This document shows, in pieces, positions 8,161 to 15,282 of a stretch of 17,599 nt of DNA. Source of the stretch: Desulfobulbus sp. (GTDB lineage: Bacteria; Desulfobacterota; Desulfobulbia; Desulfobulbales; Desulfobulbaceae); NCBI GenBank assembly GCA_030600525.1, contig JAUVLX010000028.1, forward strand, positions 1-17,599, given 5' to 3'. Position 1 is the stretch's first letter. Each line of letters starts with the position of its first letter. The position numbers and the translations under genes were made by a program. The notes under the pieces are model-generated. The model searched no databases. It saw only the letters and a list, made by a program, of their open reading frames with translations, and was not told the DNA's origin.

Positions 8161-9549
8161 ATGTATACGATTCTCGTAGTTGATGACGAACCGAATTACC
8201 AAATAGTCCTGTCTGAACTGCTTCGTGACGAAGGGTACGAAGTCTTTACCGCTGATAGTGGTTCAACAGGTTTACCAATCGTGCACGAAGCCGATCTTGA
8301 CCTCATCATTTCTGATATGAAAATGCCGGGAATGGACGGTATTGAATTTCTAGCAAAAATTAAGGAATACAACAGGGAATTACCAGTCATCCTTCTTACC
8401 GCTTTTGCCGAGGTAGAAATGGCTGTTGAAGCTATGCGCCTTGGTGCATTCACATATCTAGCAAAGCCTTTTTCCAATGAACAGCTAATTGCCAGTGTCG
8501 GCAATGCTATAGAACACTATAATCTTATACGGGAAATTCGAAGGTTACGTGACGAAGCTACTCCACGTTCGGGTTTTGGCGGAATGATTGGCAAAAACCC
8601 TTCGATGCGGGCGGTCTATCAACTCATTGAAAAAGTAGCCCCTGCTCCTTCCTCTGTTCTCATTACCGGTGACTCTGGAACTGGAAAAGAACTTGTTGCC
8701 CGTGCCATTCACAATCTATCACCTCGTAAAAATTCTCCCTTTATTTCGGTTAACTGTGCTGCTTTGTCAGAACATCTTTTAGAAAGTGAACTTTTTGGTC
8801 ATGAAAAAGGTGCTTTTACCGATGCGATCAGTATGCGTAAAGGTCGCTTTGAGCTGGCCGACACCGGGACACTTTTTTTGGATGAAATAGGTGAAATCCC
8901 TCCACAGTTGCAGGCAAAATTGCTGCGTGTTTTGCAAGAGAAGACCTTTGAACGGGTAGGTGGAAGTGTAACTCAGGATGTGGACATCCGAATCCTAGCG
9001 GCAACTAACAAAGACCTTAAAGATGAAGTTGAAAGAGGAAGTTTTCGCGAGGATCTTTATTACAGGCTTAATGTCATTCATATTCATCTAGTACCGCTTC
9101 GTGAAAGAGTAGATGACATACCAGCCCTTGTTGCTCATTTTATAGAAAAAAATAGCAAAACACTTGGCAAAAAATTAGATATCTCTCCTGACGCTCTCCG
9201 TCTTCTTGTAACTCTTCCCTGGGAGGGAAATGTAAGGGAATTGGAGAATACCATTGAACGGGCAGCGATTTTATGCAGCGGTGACAGGATTGAACCTGAA
9301 GATGTGCAACCGGACTCTTCGCAACTTCATGATGCACAGGAGTGGAGTACAGGCCTGGAACTGAATCAGTTTATTCCAGAAAACCTTAGCCTCGCTGAAA
9401 TACTCAACGGGATTGAAGAAAAACTAGTGCGTCAGGCCCTTGAAGATGCCGCAAATGTACAGGCACGAGCTGCAGAGCAATTAGGTATTACCAAAAGTTT
9501 ACTTCAATACAAAATGAAAAAGTACAAAATTAAACGAAAGAAAAAGTAA
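8161..9549 (+). CDS. NtrC-family sigma-54 response regulator (orphan)
   Basis: A 462-residue two-component regulator. The receiver domain (1-120) has the acidic pair in VVDDE, phospho-acceptor Asp52 in SDMKMPG, Thr80 and Lys102. A central sigma-54-interacting AAA+ domain (about 138-370) has Walker A GDSGTGKE (170-177), Walker B FLDEIGE (239-245) and the arginine-finger region FREDLYYRLN. A C-terminal Fis-type helix-turn-helix (about 432-457, ARAAEQLGITKSLLQYKMKKY) binds DNA. The L1 loop that contacts sigma-54 reads GAFTDA (217-222) instead of the consensus GAFTGA. No histidine kinase gene is nearby, so the signal and targets are unknown. The gene follows the PHP gene by 28 bases and is convergent with nadK. 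The start MYTILVVDDE is the usual receiver-domain opening; no ribosome binding site is obvious. Confidence 0.95.
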   Translation: MYTILVVDDEPNYQIVLSELLRDEGYEVFTADSGSTGLPIVHEADLDLIISDMKMPGMDGIEFLAKIKEYNRELPVILLTAFAEVEMAVEAMRLGAFTYLAKPFSNEQLIASVGNAIEHYNLIREIRRLRDEATPRSGFGGMIGKNPSMRAVYQLIEKVAPAPSSVLITGDSGTGKELVARAIHNLSPRKNSPFISVNCAALSEHLLESELFGHEKGAFTDAISMRKGRFELADTGTLFLDEIGEIPPQLQAKLLRVLQEKTFERVGGSVTQDVDIRILAATNKDLKDEVERGSFREDLYYRLNVIHIHLVPLRERVDDIPALVAHFIEKNSKTLGKKLDISPDALRLLVTLPWEGNVRELENTIERAAILCSGDRIEPEDVQPDSSQLHDAQEWSTGLELNQFIPENLSLAEILNGIEEKLVRQALEDAANVQARAAEQLGITKSLLQYKMKKYKIKRKKK

Positions 9550-9570
9550 CAACATCGACCTAATATTTTG

Positions 9571-9607
9571 CTGCTGAAATATAAAGAAAACTGTAACTGT
9601 TCAGCAG
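9571..9607. repeat. Inverted repeat between convergent genes
   Basis: CTGCTGAA (9571-9578) pairs perfectly with TTCAGCAG (9600-9607) around a 21-base loop. It lies in the 51-base gap between the regulator and nadK, and its right arm enters the nadK 3' end. No T run follows on either strand, so it is not a canonical terminator. A weak bidirectional transcript end is possible. Confidence 0.4.
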
Positions 9608-10464
9608 TGTCGGCAAACTAACTCGGGCAATGGCAAATCAATGCTGGAACCACCCCAGTTCAGTTTATTTCTCAAGATTGTAAAATAACTTTTTAAAGGC
9701 GAGCTGATAAGCAGAAGCGGCTTGGATGCTTTTTGTACTAGGAGATAATCGTCATCTGTGATTTTCCACTGAAGAGCCCCGTCAACAATAACCTTAACGT
9801 CTCCGGCGGGAGCAAGTAGCTGGGTCGTTATTTTGGTTTGGGGAGCAAGTAGTACAGGCCTGGATTCCAGCATAAAAGGACATATCGGGGTAACCAGAAT
9901 AGTGTCCAGCTCAGCATGGGCGATTGGACCGCCTGCCGATAAATTGTAAGCGGTTGAACCGGTTGGGGTCGAAAGAATAAGCCCATCCGCCCTGTAGGTA
10001 GTGATATACTCTTTATCAGCCCAACAGCGCAGCCTTACCATATGCTCTGTACTGTCCTTAACGATGACCACCTCATTGAGTGCGTAGGCAGGATCGCTTT
10101 TGACGCCATCTTTGCCGTGGACAACGGCAGCAGCGAGCATGATTCTCTCTTCTACACGGTAATCGCCAGCTAGAACTGTTTCCAGCGAATAATACATTTC
10201 ATCGGCCCCTACTTCGGTAAGAAAACCAAGGTTACCAAGGTTGACGCCAAGTATCGGAATGTCTGCATGACTGGCTTCTTTGGCCACATGAAGAAGGGTT
10301 CCATCACCGCCAAGTACGACCAGCATGTCTAGGCCTGGTCTAAGTGGTTGGTTTAAGTCAGCTTCAATGCCTCGATCGGTAAACCAGGTGACCAGTTGTT
10401 TACCAATTTTTTCAACATCAGGACTGTCCAATCGAGTAACAATCCCTACGGTTTTTATTCTCAC
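9601..10464 (-). CDS. nadK: NAD kinase
   Basis: Cytoplasmic ATP- or polyphosphate-dependent kinase that makes NADP from NAD. The product is 287 residues, normal for bacterial enzymes. The family motifs are in order: LGGDGTLLHVA (GGDGT at 52-56, with the catalytic Asp), the NE pair in ALNEVVI (130-131), and TPTGSTAYNLSAGGP (166-180), which binds NAD. The C-terminal beta-sandwich with a VIVDGA segment is complete. The start is GTG 10464, which overlaps the proC stop as GTGA (10461-10464), so translation is coupled to proC. The 3' end faces the convergent response-regulator gene. The call is secure. Confidence 0.97.
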   Translation of the reverse strand: MRIKTVGIVTRLDSPDVEKIGKQLVTWFTDRGIEADLNQPLRPGLDMLVVLGGDGTLLHVAKEASHADIPILGVNLGNLGFLTEVGADEMYYSLETVLAGDYRVEERIMLAAAVVHGKDGVKSDPAYALNEVVIVKDSTEHMVRLRCWADKEYITTYRADGLILSTPTGSTAYNLSAGGPIAHAELDTILVTPICPFMLESRPVLLAPQTKITTQLLAPAGDVKVIVDGALQWKITDDDYLLVQKASKPLLLISSPLKSYFTILRNKLNWGGSSIDLPLPELVCRHC

Positions 10465-11276
10465 TCGCCCAACTCCTTAGACCGGTTGGTGGCAGCTAAA
10501 ACTGCATCCATCAGTGCAGAGCGAACACCCCGCTGTTCCAGCAATTGTATGCCTTTGATAGTCGTGCCACCTGGAGATGTGACCTGGGCTTTCAAGGCGG
10601 CAGGGTTTTTATCGCTTTCCATGGCAAGCTTGGCAGAACCGTATATGGTCTGTAAAACAAGTTGTTCGGCAGTGTTTCGTGGAAGGCCTGCTAGCACTCC
10701 TCCATCAATGAGGCCATCAATCATGGTAAAGATGTAGCCTGGTCCGCTGCCACTGAGTCCTGTTACAGCATCAAGCTGAGTCTCTTGGACCTCAATACAA
10801 AGGCCAATCGCAGAAAAAATAGAAAGGGAGAGTTTACGATCTGCTTCTGTTGCATTTGCATTTAGGCTTATAGCCGAAGCTCCAGCCAGAACGAGGGCGG
10901 GAGTGTTGGGCATTACCCGGACAATACGGGATTTAGCTGGTAATAGGGATTCCAGTTCTCTAATCGTGACTCCGGCAAGAATCGAGATAAGCAGGTGGTT
11001 AGAAGTCAGGAACTGCGCGTATTGATTGAGTACATGTTTGCAGACTTGGGGCTTTACTGCAAGAATAAGGACAGTGCATTGCTGGCAGATATCCTGGGGT
11101 GAATCGCATGTTAATATGCCATATGCATCATGCAGGTATTTTTTTCTATCAGGGTCTGGGTCAATAACTGCCAGGTGTTCTTTTTTTACTACATTAGCAG
11201 CAAGCATGCCACGGATTAGCGCCTCTGCCATCTGTCCGCCGCCTATAAGCCCTATACATTCAGTATGTTGCAACAT
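10461..11276 (-). CDS. proC: Pyrroline-5-carboxylate reductase
   Basis: Last enzyme of proline synthesis; it reduces pyrroline-5-carboxylate with NAD(P)H. The product is 271 residues, the usual size. The N-terminal Rossmann fold opens IGLIGGGQMAEALIRG, with AVKPQ and VRVMPNTPALV following. The C-terminal dimerisation domain carries LSGSGPGYIF (the family more often has SGSGPAY) and the signature AQVTSPGGTTIKGI near residue 231-243. The ATG at 11276 has GAAGG about 7 bases upstream on the minus strand. nadK overlaps by 4 bases, so a proC-nadK unit is clear; proline synthesis uses the NADPH that NadK supports. A strong terminator lies only 27 bases upstream of the start, which leaves little room for a private promoter. 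Confidence 0.97.
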   Translation of the reverse strand: MLQHTECIGLIGGGQMAEALIRGMLAANVVKKEHLAVIDPDPDRKKYLHDAYGILTCDSPQDICQQCTVLILAVKPQVCKHVLNQYAQFLTSNHLLISILAGVTIRELESLLPAKSRIVRVMPNTPALVLAGASAISLNANATEADRKLSLSIFSAIGLCIEVQETQLDAVTGLSGSGPGYIFTMIDGLIDGGVLAGLPRNTAEQLVLQTIYGSAKLAMESDKNPAALKAQVTSPGGTTIKGIQLLEQRGVRSALMDAVLAATNRSKELGE

Positions 11277-11303
11277 ATCAGCCCTTCAACTTGTTATTGT
11301 TAT

Positions 11304-11333
11304 AAAAAAAACCGCCGGTAAAACCGGCGGTTT
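11304..11333 (-). terminator. Intrinsic terminator between lpxC and proC
   Basis: AAACCGCCGG and CCGGCGGTTT (11309-11318 and 11324-11333) form a perfect 10-bp GC-rich stem with a TAAAA loop. On the minus strand it is followed by a run of eight T residues (11311-11304). It should end the lpxC transcript; on the plus strand only three T residues follow, so it acts mainly on minus-strand transcription. Confidence 0.92.
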
Positions 11334-11416
11334 GATAGAACAATATAGCGGAGTATATTTTTTTTTACCACATCATTTCTGGACTGCCATACCGGGTAAA
11401 GAATTATTTGATTGCA

Positions 11417-12415
11417 TCAGGCTGCACAAACAGTTTGTTGTACTCTAGATTCATTACCGGGAATGAAAAAAGGTGTAAGACAATCACCTGCTGTTCTGGT
11501 GGTATTTACGACTTGGCGCAGAAGAGTATCACCTTTTTTTTGAAATTTTACATATTCCCAACAATCAGGATTTTCGGCGATGGTTTTCATTAACCCAAGG
11601 TGGAGTCCATGTCCGGAACGATCTGCTATTACGTGACCCAGAATAGGTGCCCCAAGCAGTGCAAGGTCGCCGATAAGATCAAGAACTTTATGACGAATAA
11701 ATTCATCGTCAAAACGGAGCCCATCTTCGTTGAGTATGGAACGGCGGTCCCAATGAATGGCAATCGTATTAGCAAGGTTGCCTCCAAGCGCAAGGCCATT
11801 TTGCCACAGATATTCAACCTGTTCTACAAACCCGAAAGTGCGGGCCGCGGCAATTTCTTTGCAAAAACGCTCCTGGTTGACGTCAAGGCTGTAGGTCTGT
11901 TCATTTATGAGTTCATTATCAAAATGAATACGACCTGTAACTTTAAAGCCGTCATGGGGAACAATCCGGATAGATTTTTCTCCGTCTGAGTATTGCAGCG
12001 GCTTGGTGACGCGCAGGATTTTACGTAGTGCTCTCTGTTTTGCTTTACCACCTCGCTTAAGAAGATGGATAAAGGGCTTGGCGCTGCCATCCATAATCGG
12101 CACTTCATGTGAATCGATATCGACTTCGGCGTTGTCAATACCTGAGCCGCGAAGTGCTGCCATTAAATGTTCTGTCGTGGAAATGCGGTTCTCTCCCTGA
12201 CCAATAGTTGTTGCCAAGGTCGTGTCAACCACATTTTCAGCTCGAGCTGCTATTTCGGGTCTACCAAGCAGGTCTGATCGCAAAAAACGAATGCCGCTGT
12301 TGGCTACGGCTGGTCTTATTGTCAAATTGACAGTTCGACCAGTATGTAATCCAACTCCGCAACAACTTACGGATCGTTTTAAGGTGTATTGATGAGGCTC
12401 AATAAATGATGCCAT
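11417..12415 (-). CDS. lpxC: UDP-3-O-acyl-N-acetylglucosamine deacetylase
   Basis: Zinc enzyme that carries out the committed step of lipid A synthesis by removing the acetyl group from UDP-3-O-acyl-GlcNAc in the cytoplasm. The product is 332 residues. Predicted zinc ligands are His83 (in TTEHLMAAL), His242 and Asp246 (in HKVLDLIGDLAL); Glu82 is the probable general base and His269 in SGHGLH the general acid. All are offset by four from Aquifex LpxC. The ATG at 12415 has AGGA 6 bases upstream on the minus strand. The gene stands between lpxK (265 bases upstream) and proC, and is closed by its own terminator. In enterobacteria LpxC is controlled by FtsH proteolysis through its C-terminus; the tail here ends VCAA, which is nonpolar, but whether it is a degron cannot be told. 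Confidence 0.97.
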   Translation of the reverse strand: MASFIEPHQYTLKRSVSCCGVGLHTGRTVNLTIRPAVANSGIRFLRSDLLGRPEIAARAENVVDTTLATTIGQGENRISTTEHLMAALRGSGIDNAEVDIDSHEVPIMDGSAKPFIHLLKRGGKAKQRALRKILRVTKPLQYSDGEKSIRIVPHDGFKVTGRIHFDNELINEQTYSLDVNQERFCKEIAAARTFGFVEQVEYLWQNGLALGGNLANTIAIHWDRRSILNEDGLRFDDEFIRHKVLDLIGDLALLGAPILGHVIADRSGHGLHLGLMKTIAENPDCWEYVKFQKKGDTLLRQVVNTTRTAGDCLTPFFIPGNESRVQQTVCAA

Positions 12416-12680
12416 ATTTAGTCCTATATATTAAGAAAAGAATACCCAGTATGTGGTATTTTAACCATTGCAACAATTGGGCCAGCCGTTATCGGCATCT
12501 CTTTCTGAAAACAACAAGCTTGAAAAGAGATGCTATATCAGTAGGTTGAGGGACGTGCAAGACCTGCATGCTTGAAAACGGACACATGGACACCTGTGTC
12601 AAATAAAACACAAATCAGTGAATATTCAAGAAATGTTGATATTTCGACACATCATGTGGAGATGGAGCGAAAACAACACG
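12416..12680. promoter_or_regulatory. 265-base gap between lpxK and lpxC
   Basis: No convincing gene is seen. Because lpxC lies downstream on the minus strand, the gap should hold its promoter or 5' leader, but no clear -35/-10 pair stands out. Structured pieces are the 10-bp inverted repeat at 12495-12533, AATACC/GGTATT at 12441-12460, and GACACA/TGTGTC at 12581-12600 with a related GACACAT copy at 12645-12651. No T-run hairpin follows lpxK, so readthrough from lpxK into lpxC is possible. Confidence 0.5.
12495..12533 (-). repeat. 10-bp inverted repeat upstream of lpxC
   Basis: GCATCTCTTT (12495-12504) pairs perfectly with AAAGAGATGC (12524-12533) around a 19-base loop; a G-T pair could add one more step. 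It lies 80 bases before the lpxC start. It could fold in the lpxC leader RNA or serve as an operator; no T run follows it. Confidence 0.6.
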
Positions 12681-13733
12681 TTACCTCTGTATCGTCTCTA
12701 AAACGTATTGGTCAAAGGCTGGATTAAATTTTGTTTCCATTCTCAGAGCATACAGTGGCAAGGGCAATGTCTTCCGTTTAAATTTCACAAGATCTTTCTC
12801 TGTTGTGACAAGAGCTTCGGCTCCGACTTTATCAGCATTAGCAAGGAGGGTTGATATACGTTGATCCGTATATTTGACATGGTCTGAAAGGCCACAGAAG
12901 CCGACGACGTTAAACTTCTGTTGTTTTAACGTTTGTTTAAAAGCATGTGGGTGCGCAATGCCGCAAAAACCGTAGGTTGACTTCTGATGTAACCCACTAT
13001 GTTCAGTAGGACTAATATTGTCGTTATTGTCCAGTTGAACAATTCGGTTCATTTCATACGTCGCAAATTCGGTCGTTATTTCAGGGAATTTCAAGTGGAG
13101 GAGTGATGTGAATTGTTCAGCGCGTTCACGATTTCCTGGATACACATCTGTCATGATAAATTTGGTAGCCCTTTTGAGCGCTTTGACGGGTTCACGAAGC
13201 TCACCTCCTGGAAAAACACGTGAGTTGCCTGCTAATATGTCGGTTTTAAACAGTACCAGGTTAAGGTCTCTGGCAAGCTGCATATGTTGAAACCCGTCAT
13301 CGAGCAAAAGGACATTAGCCCCCATTTTAAGAGCATGTTCTGCGGGAAGCCTTCTTACAACACCAGTAAGAACAGGTATTCCAGGTAGGGTTTCGGCCAG
13401 GAAACAGGATTCGTCTCCACCAGTAGTTGCATCAAGAAGGAGTTCGGACCCGTTTGAAACGATATTAATTGCTTCACGTGAAGTCCCTCCATATCCTCTT
13501 GAAATAATAGCAGGGTTATACCCTTTTTCTTGCAGCAATCTGGCAAGATATTGGACAACTGGAGTTTTGCCTGTTCCACCAAGTGTCAAATTGCCAACAC
13601 TTATAACCGGTACAGGGAGACGATAGGTTTTAAAATAGTTTTTTTGGTAAAATAAGGCTCTGAGATGCATGGTTATGCTGTACAGAGGAGATAACGGACG
13701 TCCCAGGAAAAAACATAATTGTTTGGAATTCAT
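12681..13733 (-). CDS. lpxK: Tetraacyldisaccharide 4'-kinase
   Basis: Membrane-associated kinase that phosphorylates the 4' position of the tetraacyl disaccharide to give lipid IVA on the inner face of the inner membrane. The product is 350 residues. GNLTLGGTGKTP (48-58) is the P-loop. IISRGYGG (76-83) follows, GDES (106-109) carries the predicted catalytic Asp107, and LLLDDGFQH (142-150) the metal-binding region. The N-terminal segment with LSPLYSITMHLRALFY is the family's amphipathic membrane-binding helix. ATG 13733 is the natural start, with no Shine-Dalgarno sequence seen. It is divergent from the liv operon and upstream of lpxC. Having lpxK near lpxC is functionally sensible, though they are 265 bases apart. 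Confidence 0.95.
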   Translation of the reverse strand: MNSKQLCFFLGRPLSPLYSITMHLRALFYQKNYFKTYRLPVPVISVGNLTLGGTGKTPVVQYLARLLQEKGYNPAIISRGYGGTSREAINIVSNGSELLLDATTGGDESCFLAETLPGIPVLTGVVRRLPAEHALKMGANVLLLDDGFQHMQLARDLNLVLFKTDILAGNSRVFPGGELREPVKALKRATKFIMTDVYPGNRERAEQFTSLLHLKFPEITTEFATYEMNRIVQLDNNDNISPTEHSGLHQKSTYGFCGIAHPHAFKQTLKQQKFNVVGFCGLSDHVKYTDQRISTLLANADKVGAEALVTTEKDLVKFKRKTLPLPLYALRMETKFNPAFDQYVLETIQR

Positions 13734-13777
13734 GGCAAAGGATAATCAAAAAGGTATTTTATAGGTTAAAAAAAGAG

Positions 13778-13795
13778 GTAATAAAACCTTATTAC
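13778..13795. repeat. Perfect 7-bp palindrome near lpxK
   Basis: GTAATAA and TTATTAC flank the 4-base centre AACC. It lies 45 bases upstream of the lpxK start, where an operator would be expected. It is AT-rich, so chance occurrence is possible. Confidence 0.4.
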
Positions 13796-13818
13796 ACAAC
13801 TCTCTACAACCTTTTTGA

Positions 13819-13829
13819 GCACATTGTGC
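13819..13829. repeat. Dyad GCACA-T-TGTGC, possible operator
   Basis: Eleven-base dyad with 5-bp arms and a single central base, in the lpxK-liv control region. The form fits a small dimeric regulator, but no regulator gene is adjacent. Confidence 0.35.
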
Positions 13830-14016
13830 CCAGCTAAAAGGGTAAGTTTAAAGAGCAAAAAAGTGTTCATAGATCCCTCCCCCCACAATGTATGCGTTGC
13901 GATGTCGTTATTACCCACAATTTCATTTTATCTTACGGATCATTTTTAGTGTAATTTTCTTTATGAATGGGGTATGAATGAGCGTGATTAAAATAGTGCT
14001 ATTTATAAAATACAAT

Positions 14017-14024
14017 AAGGAGGG
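14017..14024 (+). promoter_or_regulatory. Ribosome binding site that sets the livK start
   Basis: AAGGAGGG is a near-perfect Shine-Dalgarno sequence 7 bases before GTG 14032. It rules out the in-frame ATG 13978, which would add 18 residues in front of the signal peptide. Confidence 0.88.
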
Positions 14025-14031
14025 ACGTCGC

Positions 14032-15153
14032 GTGATTTTTTCAAAACGAATGCTATCCATTCTTGCAGCATTTGCCCTGGCAGCAGGTCTTGCTTCAAAT
14101 GCATCTGCAGTAGACACCATTAAAATTGGTGTTGCTGGTGCCCATAGCGGCGACTTGGCATCCTATGGGATTCCGACAATGAAGGCGGCACTGCTTGTTG
14201 CTCAAGATATCAACGAGCAAGGTGGTATCAATGGTGCAAAAATAGAAATTTTGGCTGAAGACGACGTCTGCAAGCCAGAAGTAGCTACCAACACCGCAAC
14301 CAAGCTGGTATCAGAAAATGTACACGTGGTTATTGGCCACATCTGCTCAGGTGCCACCAAGGCAGCACTGCCAATATATCGTGATGCCAACATCATTGTT
14401 ATGTCCCCTTCTGCCACCAACCCTGATCTTACTCAGAGTGGTGATTACCCTAACTTTTACCGTACCATTGCTTCTGACGATGCCCAGGCGCGTACATTGG
14501 TTGATTTTGCAACTGACGTTCTGAAAGTCAAGAAAGCTGCTGTTATCCATGACAAAGGCGATTATGGCAAAGGTTTGGCTGAATTTATAAAAAGTTTTCT
14601 TGAACAAGACGGTAAAGTTGAAGTCGTCTTGTTTGAAGGCGTGACACCGGGTGCTGTAGACTATTCTGCAGTTGTAGGGAAAATTCGGCGTAGTGGTGCA
14701 GAAGCAGTTCTTTATGGCGGTTACCATCCTGAAGCCTCCAAGATAGTCGGTCAGATGCGCAAAAAACGGATGAAAACAAAATTTCTCGCACCTGATGGCG
14801 TAAAAGACGATACTTTCATCAATGTTACTGGAAAAAACGCAGAGGGTGTCTATGCCTCAGGACCAGCTGATGTTTCCACAAACCCATTAACCAAAAAATT
14901 CCGGGATAAATTCATGGCTTCAGAAGGTACAGAGCCCGGTGCTTTTTTTGACAATGGCGTCACTGCAGCTCTTGCCCTTACAAATGCAATTGCCATAGCT
15001 GGTACAGATACAGCTGCTATCGCAAAAGTACTGCACACCGAAACCGCTGACACACCTTTTGGTGCTGTAAAGTTTGACAAATCAGGGGAACCAATCGGAA
15101 TTGGATTTGTTGTTTACGAAGTCAAGGACGGTAAATTCGTCCAAGTGCAATAA
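14032..15153 (+). CDS. livK: Branched-chain amino-acid ABC transporter, binding protein
   Basis: Periplasmic solute-binding protein of the LivJ/LivK family that captures leucine, isoleucine, valine or a related amino acid for the LivHMGF transporter. The product is 373 residues from GTG 14032. A classic signal peptide runs from MIFSKR through LSILAAFALAAGLA and is cut after ASA (residue 26). The mature part begins with IKIGVAGAHSGDLASYG. Cys80 and Cys105 match the disulphide of E. coli LivJ/K; GHICSGATKAALPIY and SPSATNPDLTQ form the ligand pocket of the first lobe, and IHDKGDYGKGLA and YGGYHPEA lie in the second. The strong ribosome binding site suggests high expression. It heads the liv operon; a stem-loop separates it from livH. 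LivJ and LivK are not distinguished by sequence alone. Confidence 0.93.
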   Translation: MIFSKRMLSILAAFALAAGLASNASAVDTIKIGVAGAHSGDLASYGIPTMKAALLVAQDINEQGGINGAKIEILAEDDVCKPEVATNTATKLVSENVHVVIGHICSGATKAALPIYRDANIIVMSPSATNPDLTQSGDYPNFYRTIASDDAQARTLVDFATDVLKVKKAAVIHDKGDYGKGLAEFIKSFLEQDGKVEVVLFEGVTPGAVDYSAVVGKIRRSGAEAVLYGGYHPEASKIVGQMRKKRMKTKFLAPDGVKDDTFINVTGKNAEGVYASGPADVSTNPLTKKFRDKFMASEGTEPGAFFDNGVTAALALTNAIAIAGTDTAAIAKVLHTETADTPFGAVKFDKSGEPIGIGFVVYEVKDGKFVQVQ

Positions 15154-15175
15154 AGTCTTTCGACAATGTTTTTTT

Positions 15176-15209
15176 AATGCCTGGGACTGTAGCACCAGTT
15201 CCAGGCATT
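15176..15209 (+). repeat. Stem-loop between livK and livH
   Basis: AATGCCTGGGACTG (15176-15189) pairs with CAGTTCCAGGCATT (15196-15209), a 14-bp stem with one G-U pair and a TAGCAC loop. A seven-T run precedes it but none follows, so it is not a standard plus-strand terminator. In the mRNA it probably protects the livK 3' end or attenuates readthrough, giving more binding protein than permease. Confidence 0.8.
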
Positions 15210-15282
15210 GTTGCGTCAAGGTTTCTCCAATAATCACTACACATCCCAGCCAGACACCGCATTTACTACTGCGAATTTTCTT

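Larger units (their letters stand above)
13734..14031. promoter_or_regulatory. Divergent control region, lpxK versus liv operon
   Basis: A 298-base AT-rich gap with no gene. It should hold the lpxK promoter and the liv operon promoter. Visible structure: a perfect palindrome GTAATAA-AACC-TTATTAC (13778-13795), a compact dyad GCACATTGTGC (13819-13829), CCCACAAT repeated 32 bases apart (13882-13889, 13914-13921), and TATGAATG repeated at an 11-base period (13962-13969, 13973-13980). A very short leader frame of five codons starts at ATG 13974. No sigma-70 or sigma-54 promoter could be placed with confidence. Confidence 0.5.

Noticed and set aside
9571..9607. Intrinsic terminator between the response regulator and nadK
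   Set aside because: The 8-bp stem has a 21-base loop and no T run on either strand, so only an inverted repeat is claimed.
11026..11989. Plus-strand frames of 129-140 residues opposite proC and lpxC
   Set aside because: They mirror conserved coding sequence on the minus strand and cross the terminator; no motif or start signal supports them.
12489..12587. A 32-residue reading frame on the minus strand upstream of lpxC
   Set aside because: No ribosome binding site and no recognisable sequence; it merely spans the inverted repeat at 12495-12533.
13968..13983. Possible sigma-54 promoter (GG-N10-GC) before livK
   Set aside because: The spacing fits but the -12 element lacks the TT before GC and the -24 context is poor.
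13978..14031. livK start at ATG 13978
   Set aside because: It would place 18 residues before the signal peptide and ignores the AAGGAGGG site before GTG 14032.
15208..15282. livH start at 15208
   Set aside because: The extension overlaps the stem-loop end, is not hydrophobic, and has no counterpart in LivH proteins.
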